64,000 nucleotides of DNA from JALHVH01 sp963773685. Lineage in GTDB: Bacteria; Acidobacteriota; Aminicenantia; Aminicenantales; Saccharicenantaceae. Below are positions 50,464 to 58,207 of this stretch, in pieces. The notes beneath the pieces are model-generated. The model was not told the DNA's origin and did not search any database. It saw only the letters and a program-made list of their open reading frames with translations. The DNA is taken from the NCBI GenBank assembly GCA_963773685.1, contig CAVZBY010000001.1:474884-538883 (forward strand), given 5' to 3'. The translations under genes were made by a program, and so were the position numbers. Each line of letters starts with the position of its first letter. Position 1 is the first letter of the stretch.

Positions 50464-51024
50464 TCAATCGCCGGGAGGCGGGGGTTCCGGCTCCTGGAAG
50501 CAGCTCTGGTCGGCCATAACGAGCTTGGTCGTATCGAACCCCTGGGCGGCCGTGCGGGCGACGATCTCGGTGTAAAGGACCGGGTCCATCCGGGGCGTCC
50601 GCGACAGGATCCACAGATATTTGCGGCTGGGGTCCCCGACGACGGCATAGCTGTAGTCGTCGGCCAGGTCGATGATCCAATAGTTCCCTTTGAACGGCCA
50701 GAAGAACTGGACCTTGAGCTTGGCGTTGCCGCTCCCCGGGACGACCCAGGCCTTCGCCTTGGCCCGCGAGACCTTGCCGTCCGCCCCTCCCCGGCGGCAG
50801 ACGTTGACAACCCGGACGGTGCCTTTGGCCGTGAGCTCATATTCCGCCGTCGTGCAATGACAGCCCTTCTGGAACCTTTGGGGGAAAGCGGCGATCTCGA
50901 ACCATTTCCCCATATAGCGCGCGATATCGACGGCGTTGACGGTTTCGACCGGCGGCCGCGTATCTTCCGGAACGCCGGCGCCCGCGACCAGGACCACGAG
51001 GACCGCATATCCTAGGGTGTTCAT
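50464..51024 (-). CDS. Bacterial lipocalin (Blc-like)
   Basis: 186 residues. Signal-like N-terminus (GYAVLVVLVAGAGV) without a lipobox Cys at the cleavage point. The lipocalin signature is ARYMGKWFEIAAFPQRFQKG with CHCTTAEYELTAKGTVRVVN following, then GNYWIIDLADDYSYAVVG and YLWILSRTP, all as in Blc/apolipoprotein D relatives. It would carry lipids or hydrophobic molecules in the periplasm. Cys pairs may form disulfides. The ribosome-binding site lies inside a 15-base inverted repeat. Confidence 0.88.
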   Translation of the reverse strand: MNTLGYAVLVVLVAGAGVPEDTRPPVETVNAVDIARYMGKWFEIAAFPQRFQKGCHCTTAEYELTAKGTVRVVNVCRRGGADGKVSRAKAKAWVVPGSGNAKLKVQFFWPFKGNYWIIDLADDYSYAVVGDPSRKYLWILSRTPRMDPVLYTEIVARTAAQGFDTTKLVMADQSCFQEPEPPPPGD

Positions 51025-51027
51025 AGC

Positions 51028-51080
51028 CCGATTATCCTACGGAGGTCATGTCGGTGACAAGACCCCCGTAGGATAATCGG
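51028..51080 (-). promoter_or_regulatory. 15-bp perfect inverted repeat over the lipocalin ribosome-binding site
   Basis: CCGATTATCCTACGG (51028-51042) and CCGTAGGATAATCGG (51066-51080), 23 bases apart. On the lipocalin mRNA the arm next to the ATG contains AGGA, the likely Shine-Dalgarno sequence, so the stem would hide it. As DNA it could equally be an operator. Confidence 0.5.
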
Positions 51081-51125
51081 AGCGAGACGGGAGGAACGAA
51101 GAAGCCCCCTTTTCTCGCCGTTCGG

Positions 51126-51238
51126 AAGACGCAGGCTGAAGCCTGCGGCTACAATTAGGTGTCTCGCCCTCCCGAACATGGGCTTCATCGAGCCTCCTGT
51201 CTCGCTCGTCCCGCTCGTCTCGCTCGTCTCGCCTTATA
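51126..51238. repeat. Composite interspersed repeat, copy B, with 9-bp tandem units
   Basis: Matches copy A at 37865-37990 block by block. The tandem part at about 51200-51233 is four units of GTCTCGCTC, one with a T-to-C change and the last incomplete. It lies directly before the promoter of the FTR gene. Confidence 0.55.
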
Positions 51239-51239
51239 A

Positions 51240-51268
51240 TTGACAGGCTTTCCCCGGACCACTAGAAT
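51240..51268 (+). promoter_or_regulatory. Strong promoter of the FTR / glutaredoxin / 2-oxoacid dehydrogenase genes
   Basis: TTGACA (51240-51245, perfect), 17-base spacer, TAGAAT (51263-51268). The leader is about 50 bases; GGGAGGA precedes the ATG at 51325. Confidence 0.65.
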
Positions 51269-51324
51269 GGAGGCACAAAAGGGAGCCCGATGCGCCAACT
51301 CTGCGAACCAGAGGGAGGATCACG

Positions 51325-51753
51325 ATGAAAAGATACTGGCGGTGCTTCGTCTGCAACGACATCCATTACGGATTCCGGCCGCCCGAGATCTGCCCGACGT
51401 GCAAGGTCCGGAACGCCTATGTCGAGGTCACGTCCGAGGAGGCCCGCAAGGTCGGAAGCCCGACCTCGGTCGAGTTCGCCAAGGCCGATTTCAGGGCCGC
51501 CATCGAGGCGTTCGCGGCCCCGAACGATTTCCAGGTCAATCCGGACCGGGCCAAGGTCGACATGCTCCTCGAGGGGGTCTTCAACAACGAGCGCAATCAT
51601 GGTCTCAAGTACTGCCCCTGCCGGCTGGCGACCAAGGACTTCGAAGAGGACCTCAAGCTCGTCTGCCCCTGCAATTTCCTGATCCACGACACCTATCAGG
51701 GCCGCGACGACGGCGAGTGCTGGTGCGGCCTATTCGTCAGGAGGAAGCCATGA
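51325..51753 (+). CDS. Rubredoxin-like domain fused to ferredoxin:thioredoxin reductase catalytic chain
   Basis: 142 residues. Residues 1-35 are a rubredoxin-type iron site (WRCFVCNDIHYGFRPPEICPTC, shown in part: CxxC twice). The rest is an FTR catalytic subunit: the active-site and cluster cysteines appear as YCPCR, VCPCNF and ECWCGLF. FTR takes electrons from ferredoxin and reduces a disulfide on thioredoxin or a similar protein. The glutaredoxin-like gene that follows with an ATGA overlap is the obvious partner. Confidence 0.88.
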   Translation: MKRYWRCFVCNDIHYGFRPPEICPTCKVRNAYVEVTSEEARKVGSPTSVEFAKADFRAAIEAFAAPNDFQVNPDRAKVDMLLEGVFNNERNHGLKYCPCRLATKDFEEDLKLVCPCNFLIHDTYQGRDDGECWCGLFVRRKP

Positions 51754-52028
51754 AGAAGTTTCTGATGTTCCACGGGCAGGAATGCCCCCACTGCGCGCGG
51801 ATGATGCCTCTCGTCGAAAGGCTCGAGAAGGAGACCGGCGTCGCCGTCGAAAGGCTCGAGGTCTGGCACAACGAGAAGAACGCCGAGCTCATGCGCTCGC
51901 ACCGAGCCGTCATCACCCCCAAGTGCGGCGGCCAGCTCCGCACGCCGACCTTCTTCGAGCCCGAGACGGGCGAGGTCCTGTGCGGCGAGGTCGCGTACGA
52001 GAAGCTCAAGGAGTGGGCGGCGAAGTAG
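51750..52028 (+). CDS. Glutaredoxin/thioredoxin-like small redox protein
   Basis: 92 residues from the ATG at 51750 (overlaps the FTR stop). The active-site motif is HGQECPHCARMMPLVERLE, CxxC with the Pro-His pair, near the N-terminus; the cis-Pro loop is LRTPTFFEPETGEVLCG. It probably receives reducing equivalents from the FTR fusion protein. The E1alpha gene follows after 15 bases, so reduction of the dehydrogenase complex or its lipoyl groups is conceivable. Confidence 0.8.
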   Translation: MKKFLMFHGQECPHCARMMPLVERLEKETGVAVERLEVWHNEKNAELMRSHRAVITPKCGGQLRTPTFFEPETGEVLCGEVAYEKLKEWAAK

Positions 52029-52043
52029 CCGGGAGGAAGCTCC

Positions 52044-53123
52044 ATGATCGAACGGTTCGATCCCGTCAAAGGGGAGATGTGGCGCGTCCTGGACGACGCG
52101 GGCGGGGTCCGCGAGGGCCTCGACCCCGGCCTCGGGGACGGGGACCTCAAGCGGATCTACGGGCTCATGACGACGACCCGGGCGGCGGACATCAAGGCGT
52201 TCAAGCTCCAGCGGCAGGGCCGCATGGGCACCTACGCCCCGAGCCTGGGACATGAGGCCTGTCAGATCGGCTCCGCGCTCGCGCTGGGGAAAGAGGACTG
52301 GCTCTTCCCCTATTTCCGGGACCTCGGGATGTATATCGCCCTGGGTTATCCCCTCGCCCTCACCTACCACTTCTGGATGGGCCACGAGGCCGGAATGCAT
52401 ACGCCCGAAGGCCTCAACATCTTCCCCCTGGCCATCCCCGTCGCCTCGCAGATCCCCCACGCCGTCGGGGCCGGCATGGCCGCCAACATCCGGAAGCTCT
52501 CCCTGGCCGTCGTGACGACGTTCGGGGACGGCGCCACGTCCGAGGGCGATTTTCACGAGGCCCTGAACTATGCCGGGGTCTTCAAGACGCCCAACGTGTT
52601 CATCTGCTACAACAACCAATATGCGATCTCCGTGCCGCGCTCCCGGCAGACGGCCTCGGCGACCATCGCCCAGAAGGCCGTCGCTTACGGGTTCCCGGGA
52701 GTCCTCGTCGACGGGAACGACGTTCTGGCCGTTTATTCGGCCGTCCGCGAAGCCGCCGGCCGGGCCCGGGCGGGCGCCGGGCCGACGCTCATCGAGGCCT
52801 ATACGTACCGGCTTGCCGACCACACGACGTCCGACGACGCCGCGAAGTATCGGGACGCCGGCGATGCCGCCGCGTGGGAGAAGAAGGACCCCATCGACCG
52901 GTTCCGGGCCCACCTCAAGGCTCGGGGCCTATGGGACGAGGCGTTCGAGAAGAGCGTCCGGGAATCCGCCGGCGCGACGGTCGAGAAGGCCGTGACCGAG
53001 GCGGAGGCGATGCCGGCCGCCTCGCTCGAAGACCTGTTCGCCTACACCTACGCGTCCATGCCCCCCGGCCTCAGGGAACAGCTCGAAGAGGCCAGGGCCG
53101 CCGGGAAGGAGGCCTCCCGATGA
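52044..53123 (+). CDS. pdhA: 2-oxoacid (pyruvate) dehydrogenase E1 component, alpha subunit
   Basis: 359 residues. The thiamine pyrophosphate motif is FGDGATSEGDFHEALNYAG followed by NNQYAISVP; YTYRLADHTTSDDAAKYRD and the N-terminal GRMGTYAPSLGHEACQIGSA also match. With E1beta it decarboxylates the 2-oxoacid and loads the acyl group on E2. GGGAGG precedes the ATG. Pyruvate is the default call; branched-chain 2-oxoacid enzymes share all of these motifs. Confidence 0.9.
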   Translation: MIERFDPVKGEMWRVLDDAGGVREGLDPGLGDGDLKRIYGLMTTTRAADIKAFKLQRQGRMGTYAPSLGHEACQIGSALALGKEDWLFPYFRDLGMYIALGYPLALTYHFWMGHEAGMHTPEGLNIFPLAIPVASQIPHAVGAGMAANIRKLSLAVVTTFGDGATSEGDFHEALNYAGVFKTPNVFICYNNQYAISVPRSRQTASATIAQKAVAYGFPGVLVDGNDVLAVYSAVREAAGRARAGAGPTLIEAYTYRLADHTTSDDAAKYRDAGDAAAWEKKDPIDRFRAHLKARGLWDEAFEKSVRESAGATVEKAVTEAEAMPAASLEDLFAYTYASMPPGLREQLEEARAAGKEASR

Positions 53124-54094
53124 ACGCGACCATGGCCCAGGCGATCAACCAGGCCCTGGCCCTGGAGATGAAGAGGGATGGGCGCGTCGTCATCCTGGGC
53201 GAGGACGTCGGAAAGGACGGCGGGGTCTTCAGGATCACCGACGGACTCGTCGATGCCTTCGGTCCGGAGCGGGTCATCGATACGCCCCTGGCCGAATCGG
53301 CCGCCGTGGGCGTCGCCGTCGGGATGACGGCCCTGGGGCTCCGGCCGATCGTCGAGATCCAGTTCATGGGGTTCATCTATCCGGCCTTCAACCAGATCGT
53401 CTCCCATGTCGCCCGAATGAGGAACCGGTCGCGGGGACGGTTCCCCGTCCCGCTCGTCATCCGAACCCCTTACGGGGCCGGGGTCCGGGCCCTCGAGCAC
53501 CACTCCGAGAGCACGGAGGCCCTCTTCTGCCACATTCCGGGGTTAACCGTGGCCGTCCCTTCGACGCCCTACGACGCCAAAGGCCTCCTCGCCTCGGCCG
53601 TCCGCAGCGACGATCCCGTCATCCTGCTCGAGCCGAGCCGGCTGTACCGGACCGGCCGTCAGGAGATCCCCGACGAGGCGTACGAGGTTCCGCTCGGGAA
53701 GGCCCGGATCGTCAGCGAGGGAACCGACCTGACCATCGTCGCGTGGGGCGCGATGGTCCCGGTCGCGGAGAAGGCGGCCGCCCTGGCGGCCGGGAAGGGC
53801 TGGAGCGCCGAGATCGTCGACCTGAGGACACTCAGCCCGATGGACCGGGAGACGATCATCGGGTCCGTGCAGAAGACGGGGCGGGCGCTCATCGTCCATG
53901 AAGCGCCCCGGACCTGCGGCCTTGGGGCGGAGATCGCCGCGATCATCGGCGAGAAGGCCCTCCTGAGCCTGAAGGCTCCGGTCCTCAGGGTCACGGGGTG
54001 GGACATCACGCCGCCGCTCCCGAAAAGCGAAGACCAGTATTATCCGAACCCGGGAAGGGTCCTGGGCGCCGTCCGCAGGCTGATGGAGTTCTGA
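53120..54094 (+). CDS. pdhB: 2-oxoacid (pyruvate) dehydrogenase E1 component, beta subunit
   Basis: 324 residues from the ATG at 53120, which overlaps the E1alpha stop. Signatures: MAQAINQALALEMKRDGRVV, LGEDVGKDGGVFRIT, VIDTPLAESAAVGVAVGMT, VEIQFMGFIYPAFNQIVSH and the C-terminal DLRTLSPMDRETI with VHEAPRTCG. It completes the E1 heterotetramer. Confidence 0.92.
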   Translation: MNATMAQAINQALALEMKRDGRVVILGEDVGKDGGVFRITDGLVDAFGPERVIDTPLAESAAVGVAVGMTALGLRPIVEIQFMGFIYPAFNQIVSHVARMRNRSRGRFPVPLVIRTPYGAGVRALEHHSESTEALFCHIPGLTVAVPSTPYDAKGLLASAVRSDDPVILLEPSRLYRTGRQEIPDEAYEVPLGKARIVSEGTDLTIVAWGAMVPVAEKAAALAAGKGWSAEIVDLRTLSPMDRETIIGSVQKTGRALIVHEAPRTCGLGAEIAAIIGEKALLSLKAPVLRVTGWDITPPLPKSEDQYYPNPGRVLGAVRRLMEF

Positions 54095-54096
54095 AC

Positions 54097-55281
54097 ATGG
54101 CTAAAGAATTCAGGTTCCCGGACGTAGGAGAAGGGATCGCCGAAGGCGAGGTCGTCCGCTGGGCCGTCGCCGAGGGGGACCGGGTCGAGATCGATCAGAC
54201 CCTGGGCGAGATCGAGACGGACAAGGCCGTCGTCGAGATCCCCTCCCCCTTCGCCGGCACGGTCCTCAAGCTGCACTTCCAGCCCAAGGACATCGTCAAG
54301 GTCGGCCAGGTCCTCGTGACCATCGGGGAGAAGGGCGAGGCCGTGGCGGAAGCCCCCGCGGCCGCCGTCCCGGGGGTTCCTGTCGTCGCCCCGGCCGGTA
54401 TTGCGCCCGTCCCCGGGCCGGGGGTCCTCGCGACCCCGGCGGTCCGCAAGCTCGCCGGAGAACTGGGCCTGGACCTGGCGGCCGTTCCGGGGACCGGGCC
54501 CGGCGGCCGGATCACGGAAGAGGATGTCCGCGGGGCCAAGGAGGCGGCCGGAAGGAAGCCGGAGGTCAGGATCAAGGCGAAGTTCGATTTCTATGGGGCC
54601 CTCGATCGCGTTCCGCTCCGGGGGATCCGCCGGGCGACGGCCCGCCGCCTCACGGAATCCATCCACAAGGCCGTCCACGTCACTCATTTCTTCGAGGCGG
54701 ACGCTTCGGCGCTCGGCGCGCTCCGGAAGAAGCTGAAACCCGAGGCGGAGGCGAAGGGGCTGAAGCTGACCTATCTTCCGTTCATCATCCGAGCCGTCGT
54801 CGAGGCCCTCAAGCTCCACCCCATGCTCAACGCGACGGTCGACGACGAGGCGGAGGAGATCATCGTCAAGAAGTATTACAATATCGGCGTCGCCGTGGAC
54901 GTGCCGGACGGGCTCATCGTGCCGGTCGTCAAGGGCGCCGACATGAAGACGGCCTTCGAGATCGCCGGGGAGATCCAGAGCCTGGCCGAGGCCGCCCGCA
55001 AACGCTCGCTCGACCTGGCCGACCTCAAGGGGGGGACCTTCTCCATCACCAACGTCGGGTCGATCGGCGGCGAAGCGGCGACGCCGATCATCAACTACCC
55101 CGAGACGGCCATCCTGGCAACGATGAGGATCGCCGAGCGCGTCCGCGCGGTCGACGGGGCTCCCGCGGTCAGGACGACCCTGCCGCTATGCCTGTCCTTC
55201 GACCATCGGGTCGTGGACGGCGCGGAAGCGGCCCGGTTCTCGAGCGACCTCGTCCGGCTTCTGGAAGCCCCGGCCCCCTGA
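54097..55281 (+). CDS. pdhC: Dihydrolipoamide acyltransferase, E2 component
   Basis: 394 residues. One N-terminal lipoyl domain (1-80) with the lipoylated Lys in GEIETDKAVVEIPSP; an Ala/Pro linker; a peripheral subunit-binding domain (about 108-145, ATPAVRKLAGELGLDLAAV); and a catalytic domain with KGGTFSITNVGSIGG and the active-site SFDHRVVDGAEAARF. It transfers the acyl group to CoA. It follows pdhB after two bases. No dihydrolipoamide dehydrogenase (E3) gene is present downstream, where the strand switches, so E3 must lie elsewhere. Confidence 0.92.
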   Translation: MAKEFRFPDVGEGIAEGEVVRWAVAEGDRVEIDQTLGEIETDKAVVEIPSPFAGTVLKLHFQPKDIVKVGQVLVTIGEKGEAVAEAPAAAVPGVPVVAPAGIAPVPGPGVLATPAVRKLAGELGLDLAAVPGTGPGGRITEEDVRGAKEAAGRKPEVRIKAKFDFYGALDRVPLRGIRRATARRLTESIHKAVHVTHFFEADASALGALRKKLKPEAEAKGLKLTYLPFIIRAVVEALKLHPMLNATVDDEAEEIIVKKYYNIGVAVDVPDGLIVPVVKGADMKTAFEIAGEIQSLAEAARKRSLDLADLKGGTFSITNVGSIGGEAATPIINYPETAILATMRIAERVRAVDGAPAVRTTLPLCLSFDHRVVDGAEAARFSSDLVRLLEAPAP

Positions 55282-56280
55282 TCAGCGGAAAAGCTTGGAG
55301 GCCTGGAAAACGAGAGCGGCGCAAAGCGCCGCCGCGGGAATGGTGAAGATCCAGGCCCAGACGATCTTCAATGTCACCTGCCATTTGACGGCATGGGCGT
55401 TCTTGACGAACCCGACCCCCGTCACGGCGCCCGTGATGACGTGCGTCGTCGAGACCGGGATGCCGGCGTGGGTGGCCAGGAAGATGCTCATGGCCGAGGC
55501 CGTCTCGGCGCAGAAGCCGTCGATGGGCCTCAGCTTGACGATCTTCTGGCCCATGGTCTTGACGATGCGCCAGCCGCCGGTCATCGTCCCGAGGGCTATG
55601 GCCGAATGGGCGGAGAGGACGATCCAGAGCGGGATATGAAACTCTTTCATATGACCCGAGGCGAATAGCAGGCTCGCGATGATGCCCATGGTCTTCTGGG
55701 CGTCGTTGCCGCCGTGGCCCAGGCTGTAGAGGGCCGCCGAGACGAGCTGCATCCGGCGCGACCAGACGTTGATGACCCGAAGCGGCCTTTTATACACCAG
55801 CCATGTCGTGAGGATCATGAGCAAGTTCCCCAGGACCATGCCGAGGACGGGCGCTATCACGATGAAGGCCAGGATCTTGATCCACCCGGAGACGATGACC
55901 ACGCCGAAACCCGCTTTGGCCACGGCCGCCCCAAGGTAGCCGCCGATCAAAGAGTGCGACGAGCTCGACGGGAGGCCCCAGTACCAGGTCAGGAGGTTCC
56001 AGGAGATGGCTCCGATGAGGCCGGCGAAGATGACCAGCGGGTCGACGACCGAGATGTCGATGAGCCCGGTGCCGATGGTGTGGGCAACCGCCGTCCCGAA
56101 GATGAGGAAGGCGATGAAATTGAAGAAGGCCGCCCAGATGACCGCCTGCTTGGGGCTGAGGACGCGGGTCGAGACGACCGTCGCCACCGAGTTCGCCGCG
56201 TCGTGGAGACCGTTGGTGAAGTCGAAGGCGAGGGCGATGAAGATGATGAAGGCGATGAACGCCAGGTTCCAGCTCGCCAT
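55282..56280 (-). CDS. pit: PiT-family inorganic phosphate transporter
   Basis: 332 residues from the ATG at 56280. About ten membrane helices. The family's repeated signature is present twice: FDFTNGLHDAANSVATVVST near the N-terminus and SLGHGGNDAQKTMGI in the second half. PSSSSHSLIGGYLGAA and PVSTTHVITGAVTGVG are the paired SSxH loops. It moves phosphate with protons or sodium. It is cotranscribed with the DUF47 gene two bases upstream. Its stop abuts the convergent E2 gene. Confidence 0.93.
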   Translation of the reverse strand: MASWNLAFIAFIIFIALAFDFTNGLHDAANSVATVVSTRVLSPKQAVIWAAFFNFIAFLIFGTAVAHTIGTGLIDISVVDPLVIFAGLIGAISWNLLTWYWGLPSSSSHSLIGGYLGAAVAKAGFGVVIVSGWIKILAFIVIAPVLGMVLGNLLMILTTWLVYKRPLRVINVWSRRMQLVSAALYSLGHGGNDAQKTMGIIASLLFASGHMKEFHIPLWIVLSAHSAIALGTMTGGWRIVKTMGQKIVKLRPIDGFCAETASAMSIFLATHAGIPVSTTHVITGAVTGVGFVKNAHAVKWQVTLKIVWAWIFTIPAAALCAALVFQASKLFR

Positions 56281-56282
56281 CG

Positions 56283-56909
56283 TCAGCCGCTCTTGACGAC
56301 GATGCCCTCGACCGTATTGCTGACCTTCTGGTAGACATCCATGATGTGCTCGAGGGTGTACAGGATGTCCTTCCACTTGATGACCTTGATGGGGTCGGCT
56401 TCCTCGGCGAACAGCCGGCGGAGCCCCTTTTCATAGGCCAGGTCGCCCTTGTCCTCGAGGTTGTGGATGTCGCAGATCAGCTGCCAGATGAGGTCGGTGT
56501 ACTTCTGCTTCTCGAAACATTCCTTGATCAGCGCGTTGAGCTTCACGGTCGCCTCGGCCGTGAACCCAGCGAACTCGTTGACGAAGTCCTTTTTCTCGGA
56601 CATCTCGTAGAGGTAGATGCTGTGGATGGTGTTCTCCAGGAGGTCGATGATGTCGTCGAGCTCGTGGACGAGGCGGTAGATGTCCTCGCGGTCGAACGGG
56701 GTCATGAAGCTCTGGTTGAGGAGGTTGATGACCCGGTGGGCGATGGTGTCCGCCTTGTGCTCGACCTCCTTGGCCCGGAGCCAATATCCCTCGAAATCCT
56801 TGTAGTCGGCGGCGAACTCGCGGAAGATCTTCGTGATGTCGGTCAGGCAGACGGACATCTGCTGGAAATGCTCGTAAAACGCCGGTTCCTTGGGAAGCAG
56901 AAATCTCAT
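56283..56909 (-). CDS. DUF47 family PhoU-like protein
   Basis: 208 residues, all helical, with MRFLLPKEPAFYEHFQQMS and VEHKADTIAHRVINLLNQSF, FDREDIYRLVHELDDIIDLLE and KWKDILYTLEHIMDVYQKVS. These E/D-rich patterns bind metals in PhoU-like proteins. DUF47 genes usually sit before pit genes and are thought to regulate phosphate uptake. It has its own promoter. Confidence 0.9.
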   Translation of the reverse strand: MRFLLPKEPAFYEHFQQMSVCLTDITKIFREFAADYKDFEGYWLRAKEVEHKADTIAHRVINLLNQSFMTPFDREDIYRLVHELDDIIDLLENTIHSIYLYEMSEKKDFVNEFAGFTAEATVKLNALIKECFEKQKYTDLIWQLICDIHNLEDKGDLAYEKGLRRLFAEEADPIKVIKWKDILYTLEHIMDVYQKVSNTVEGIVVKSG

Positions 56910-56933
56910 GTCATTTTACCTAAGGGATGTCCT

Positions 56934-56962
56934 ACTCTATCTCAAATGAGGCCCGGTTTCAA
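56934..56962 (-). promoter_or_regulatory. Promoter of the DUF47-pit genes
   Basis: On the minus strand TTGAAA (56957-56962), 17-base spacer, TAGAGT (56934-56939). It overlaps the last codons of the upstream reductase gene. No Pho-box direct repeats are obvious. Confidence 0.5.
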
Positions 56963-58185
56963 GTCACCACGGCCCCGGGGAGGGCCCGGGCGCCCCAGCC
57001 CGTAGCGACCGCGTAGGCCATGCATTTCGAGAAGATCCCGTAGTCGAATTCCGGGCAGGAAAGGCCCCGGTTCGAGAGGACGGGGCCGGAGGCCTCCGTC
57101 CCGAAGACCCGCTTGTCGCGCATGTACGGGCCGTAGGCTTCGAGATAGCCGTCGTAGAGGGATTCGAGGGCGTTCCGCGGCGCGCCTTCGAGCGCGGCCG
57201 CCGGGGAGGCCTCGATCCCGCGGAGCCCGAACATTTCCGTCGCGTGGGCGATCAATTCCCCGATCGGCTTGAGGCGGGGATTGACGATGTGGTAGGTCCC
57301 CCCATCGCCGGGGGCCTCCATGAGGGCCAGAAAGGCCGCCGTGAAATGGTCCACGGGAACGATATTGACCCCCTCCCCCTCCCCGACCCCGATGCGGATC
57401 GGCAGGAGGATCGAGCCGTCGCCGTCGAGGGACACGCCCATCGCCGCGGCCCTCTTCCCGCCTCTCTCCCTGAGGTCCTTGGAGAACACGTCCCTGAGGA
57501 AGAGCGTCGTCCGGACGGGGTAATAGACCCCGTTGAACAGGAGGCTCCGTCCCGTGCGCGAATCGCCGCAGACGACCGAAGGACGATAAATGTTCAGGCC
57601 GATCCCCTCCTCCCGGCACCTCGTCCGGGCGATCGCCTCGGCCCGGCACTTGGTCTCCTCGTAGGCATTGAAGAACGCGGCCGGTCTGACCGGGGCCTCG
57701 GGACAGAAGCCCGCGATCCTTCCGGCGACATAGGCCGTGCTGACCACATGGAGGAACGACGCCCGGGAGTCCGCGGCCAGCTCCAGGACGTTCTCGAGGC
57801 CCCTGACGTTCGCCGCCTCGACCTCGGAGCGCCGGCGCTCGGCGAACGAGGTGTCCGAAGCGCAATGGATGATCTCATCGGTCTCCGCGGTCAGCCGGAC
57901 GGCTTCGGCGGCCGCCAGCCCCAGCCCCGGCCGCGCGATATCGGCCTCGACGACGCTGAGCCGCGCGCGCGGCTCCTGCCCGACCTCCAGCCAGTCAAGG
58001 AGCCTTTCGATGCGCGTCGCGGGGGACGTCCCGTTCCGGCCGCGCGCGAGGAGCGTGATCCGATAGCCCTTTTCGAGCAAGGCGGCCGTAAGATGGCTTC
58101 CGAGGAACCCCGTGCCCCCGGTCAACAGGACGCGCGACGGCCTCTCGGGCATCCCCCGCCCCCGGACCCCGAACGGCTTCTTCAT
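56959..58185 (-). CDS. NAD(P)-dependent extended SDR, thioester-reductase-like
   Basis: 408 residues from the ATG at 58185, preceded by GAAGGAG; a further ATG at 58257 would overlap the upstream gene. The Rossmann fold shows VLLTGGTGFLGSHLTAALLE, STAYVAG and YEETKCRAEAI (Y-x3-K), like the NAD-binding_4 domains that reduce acyl thioesters in fatty acyl-CoA reductases or carboxylic acid reductases. YRPSVVCGDSRTG and NIVPVDHFTAAF are the usual later motifs. It may reduce an activated acid or modify a sugar or quinone precursor. In a unit with an FAD oxidase and UbiE; the pathway is not recognised. Confidence 0.75.
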   Translation of the reverse strand: MKKPFGVRGRGMPERPSRVLLTGGTGFLGSHLTAALLEKGYRITLLARGRNGTSPATRIERLLDWLEVGQEPRARLSVVEADIARPGLGLAAAEAVRLTAETDEIIHCASDTSFAERRRSEVEAANVRGLENVLELAADSRASFLHVVSTAYVAGRIAGFCPEAPVRPAAFFNAYEETKCRAEAIARTRCREEGIGLNIYRPSVVCGDSRTGRSLLFNGVYYPVRTTLFLRDVFSKDLRERGGKRAAAMGVSLDGDGSILLPIRIGVGEGEGVNIVPVDHFTAAFLALMEAPGDGGTYHIVNPRLKPIGELIAHATEMFGLRGIEASPAAALEGAPRNALESLYDGYLEAYGPYMRDKRVFGTEASGPVLSNRGLSCPEFDYGIFSKCMAYAVATGWGARALPGAVVT

Positions 58186-58207
58186 GTCCCGGCTCCTTCC
58201 TTCGGGC

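Noticed and set aside
51200..51233. Tandem units considered as a CRISPR remnant
   Set aside because: The units are 9 bases and directly adjacent, with no spacers, and no cas gene is present.
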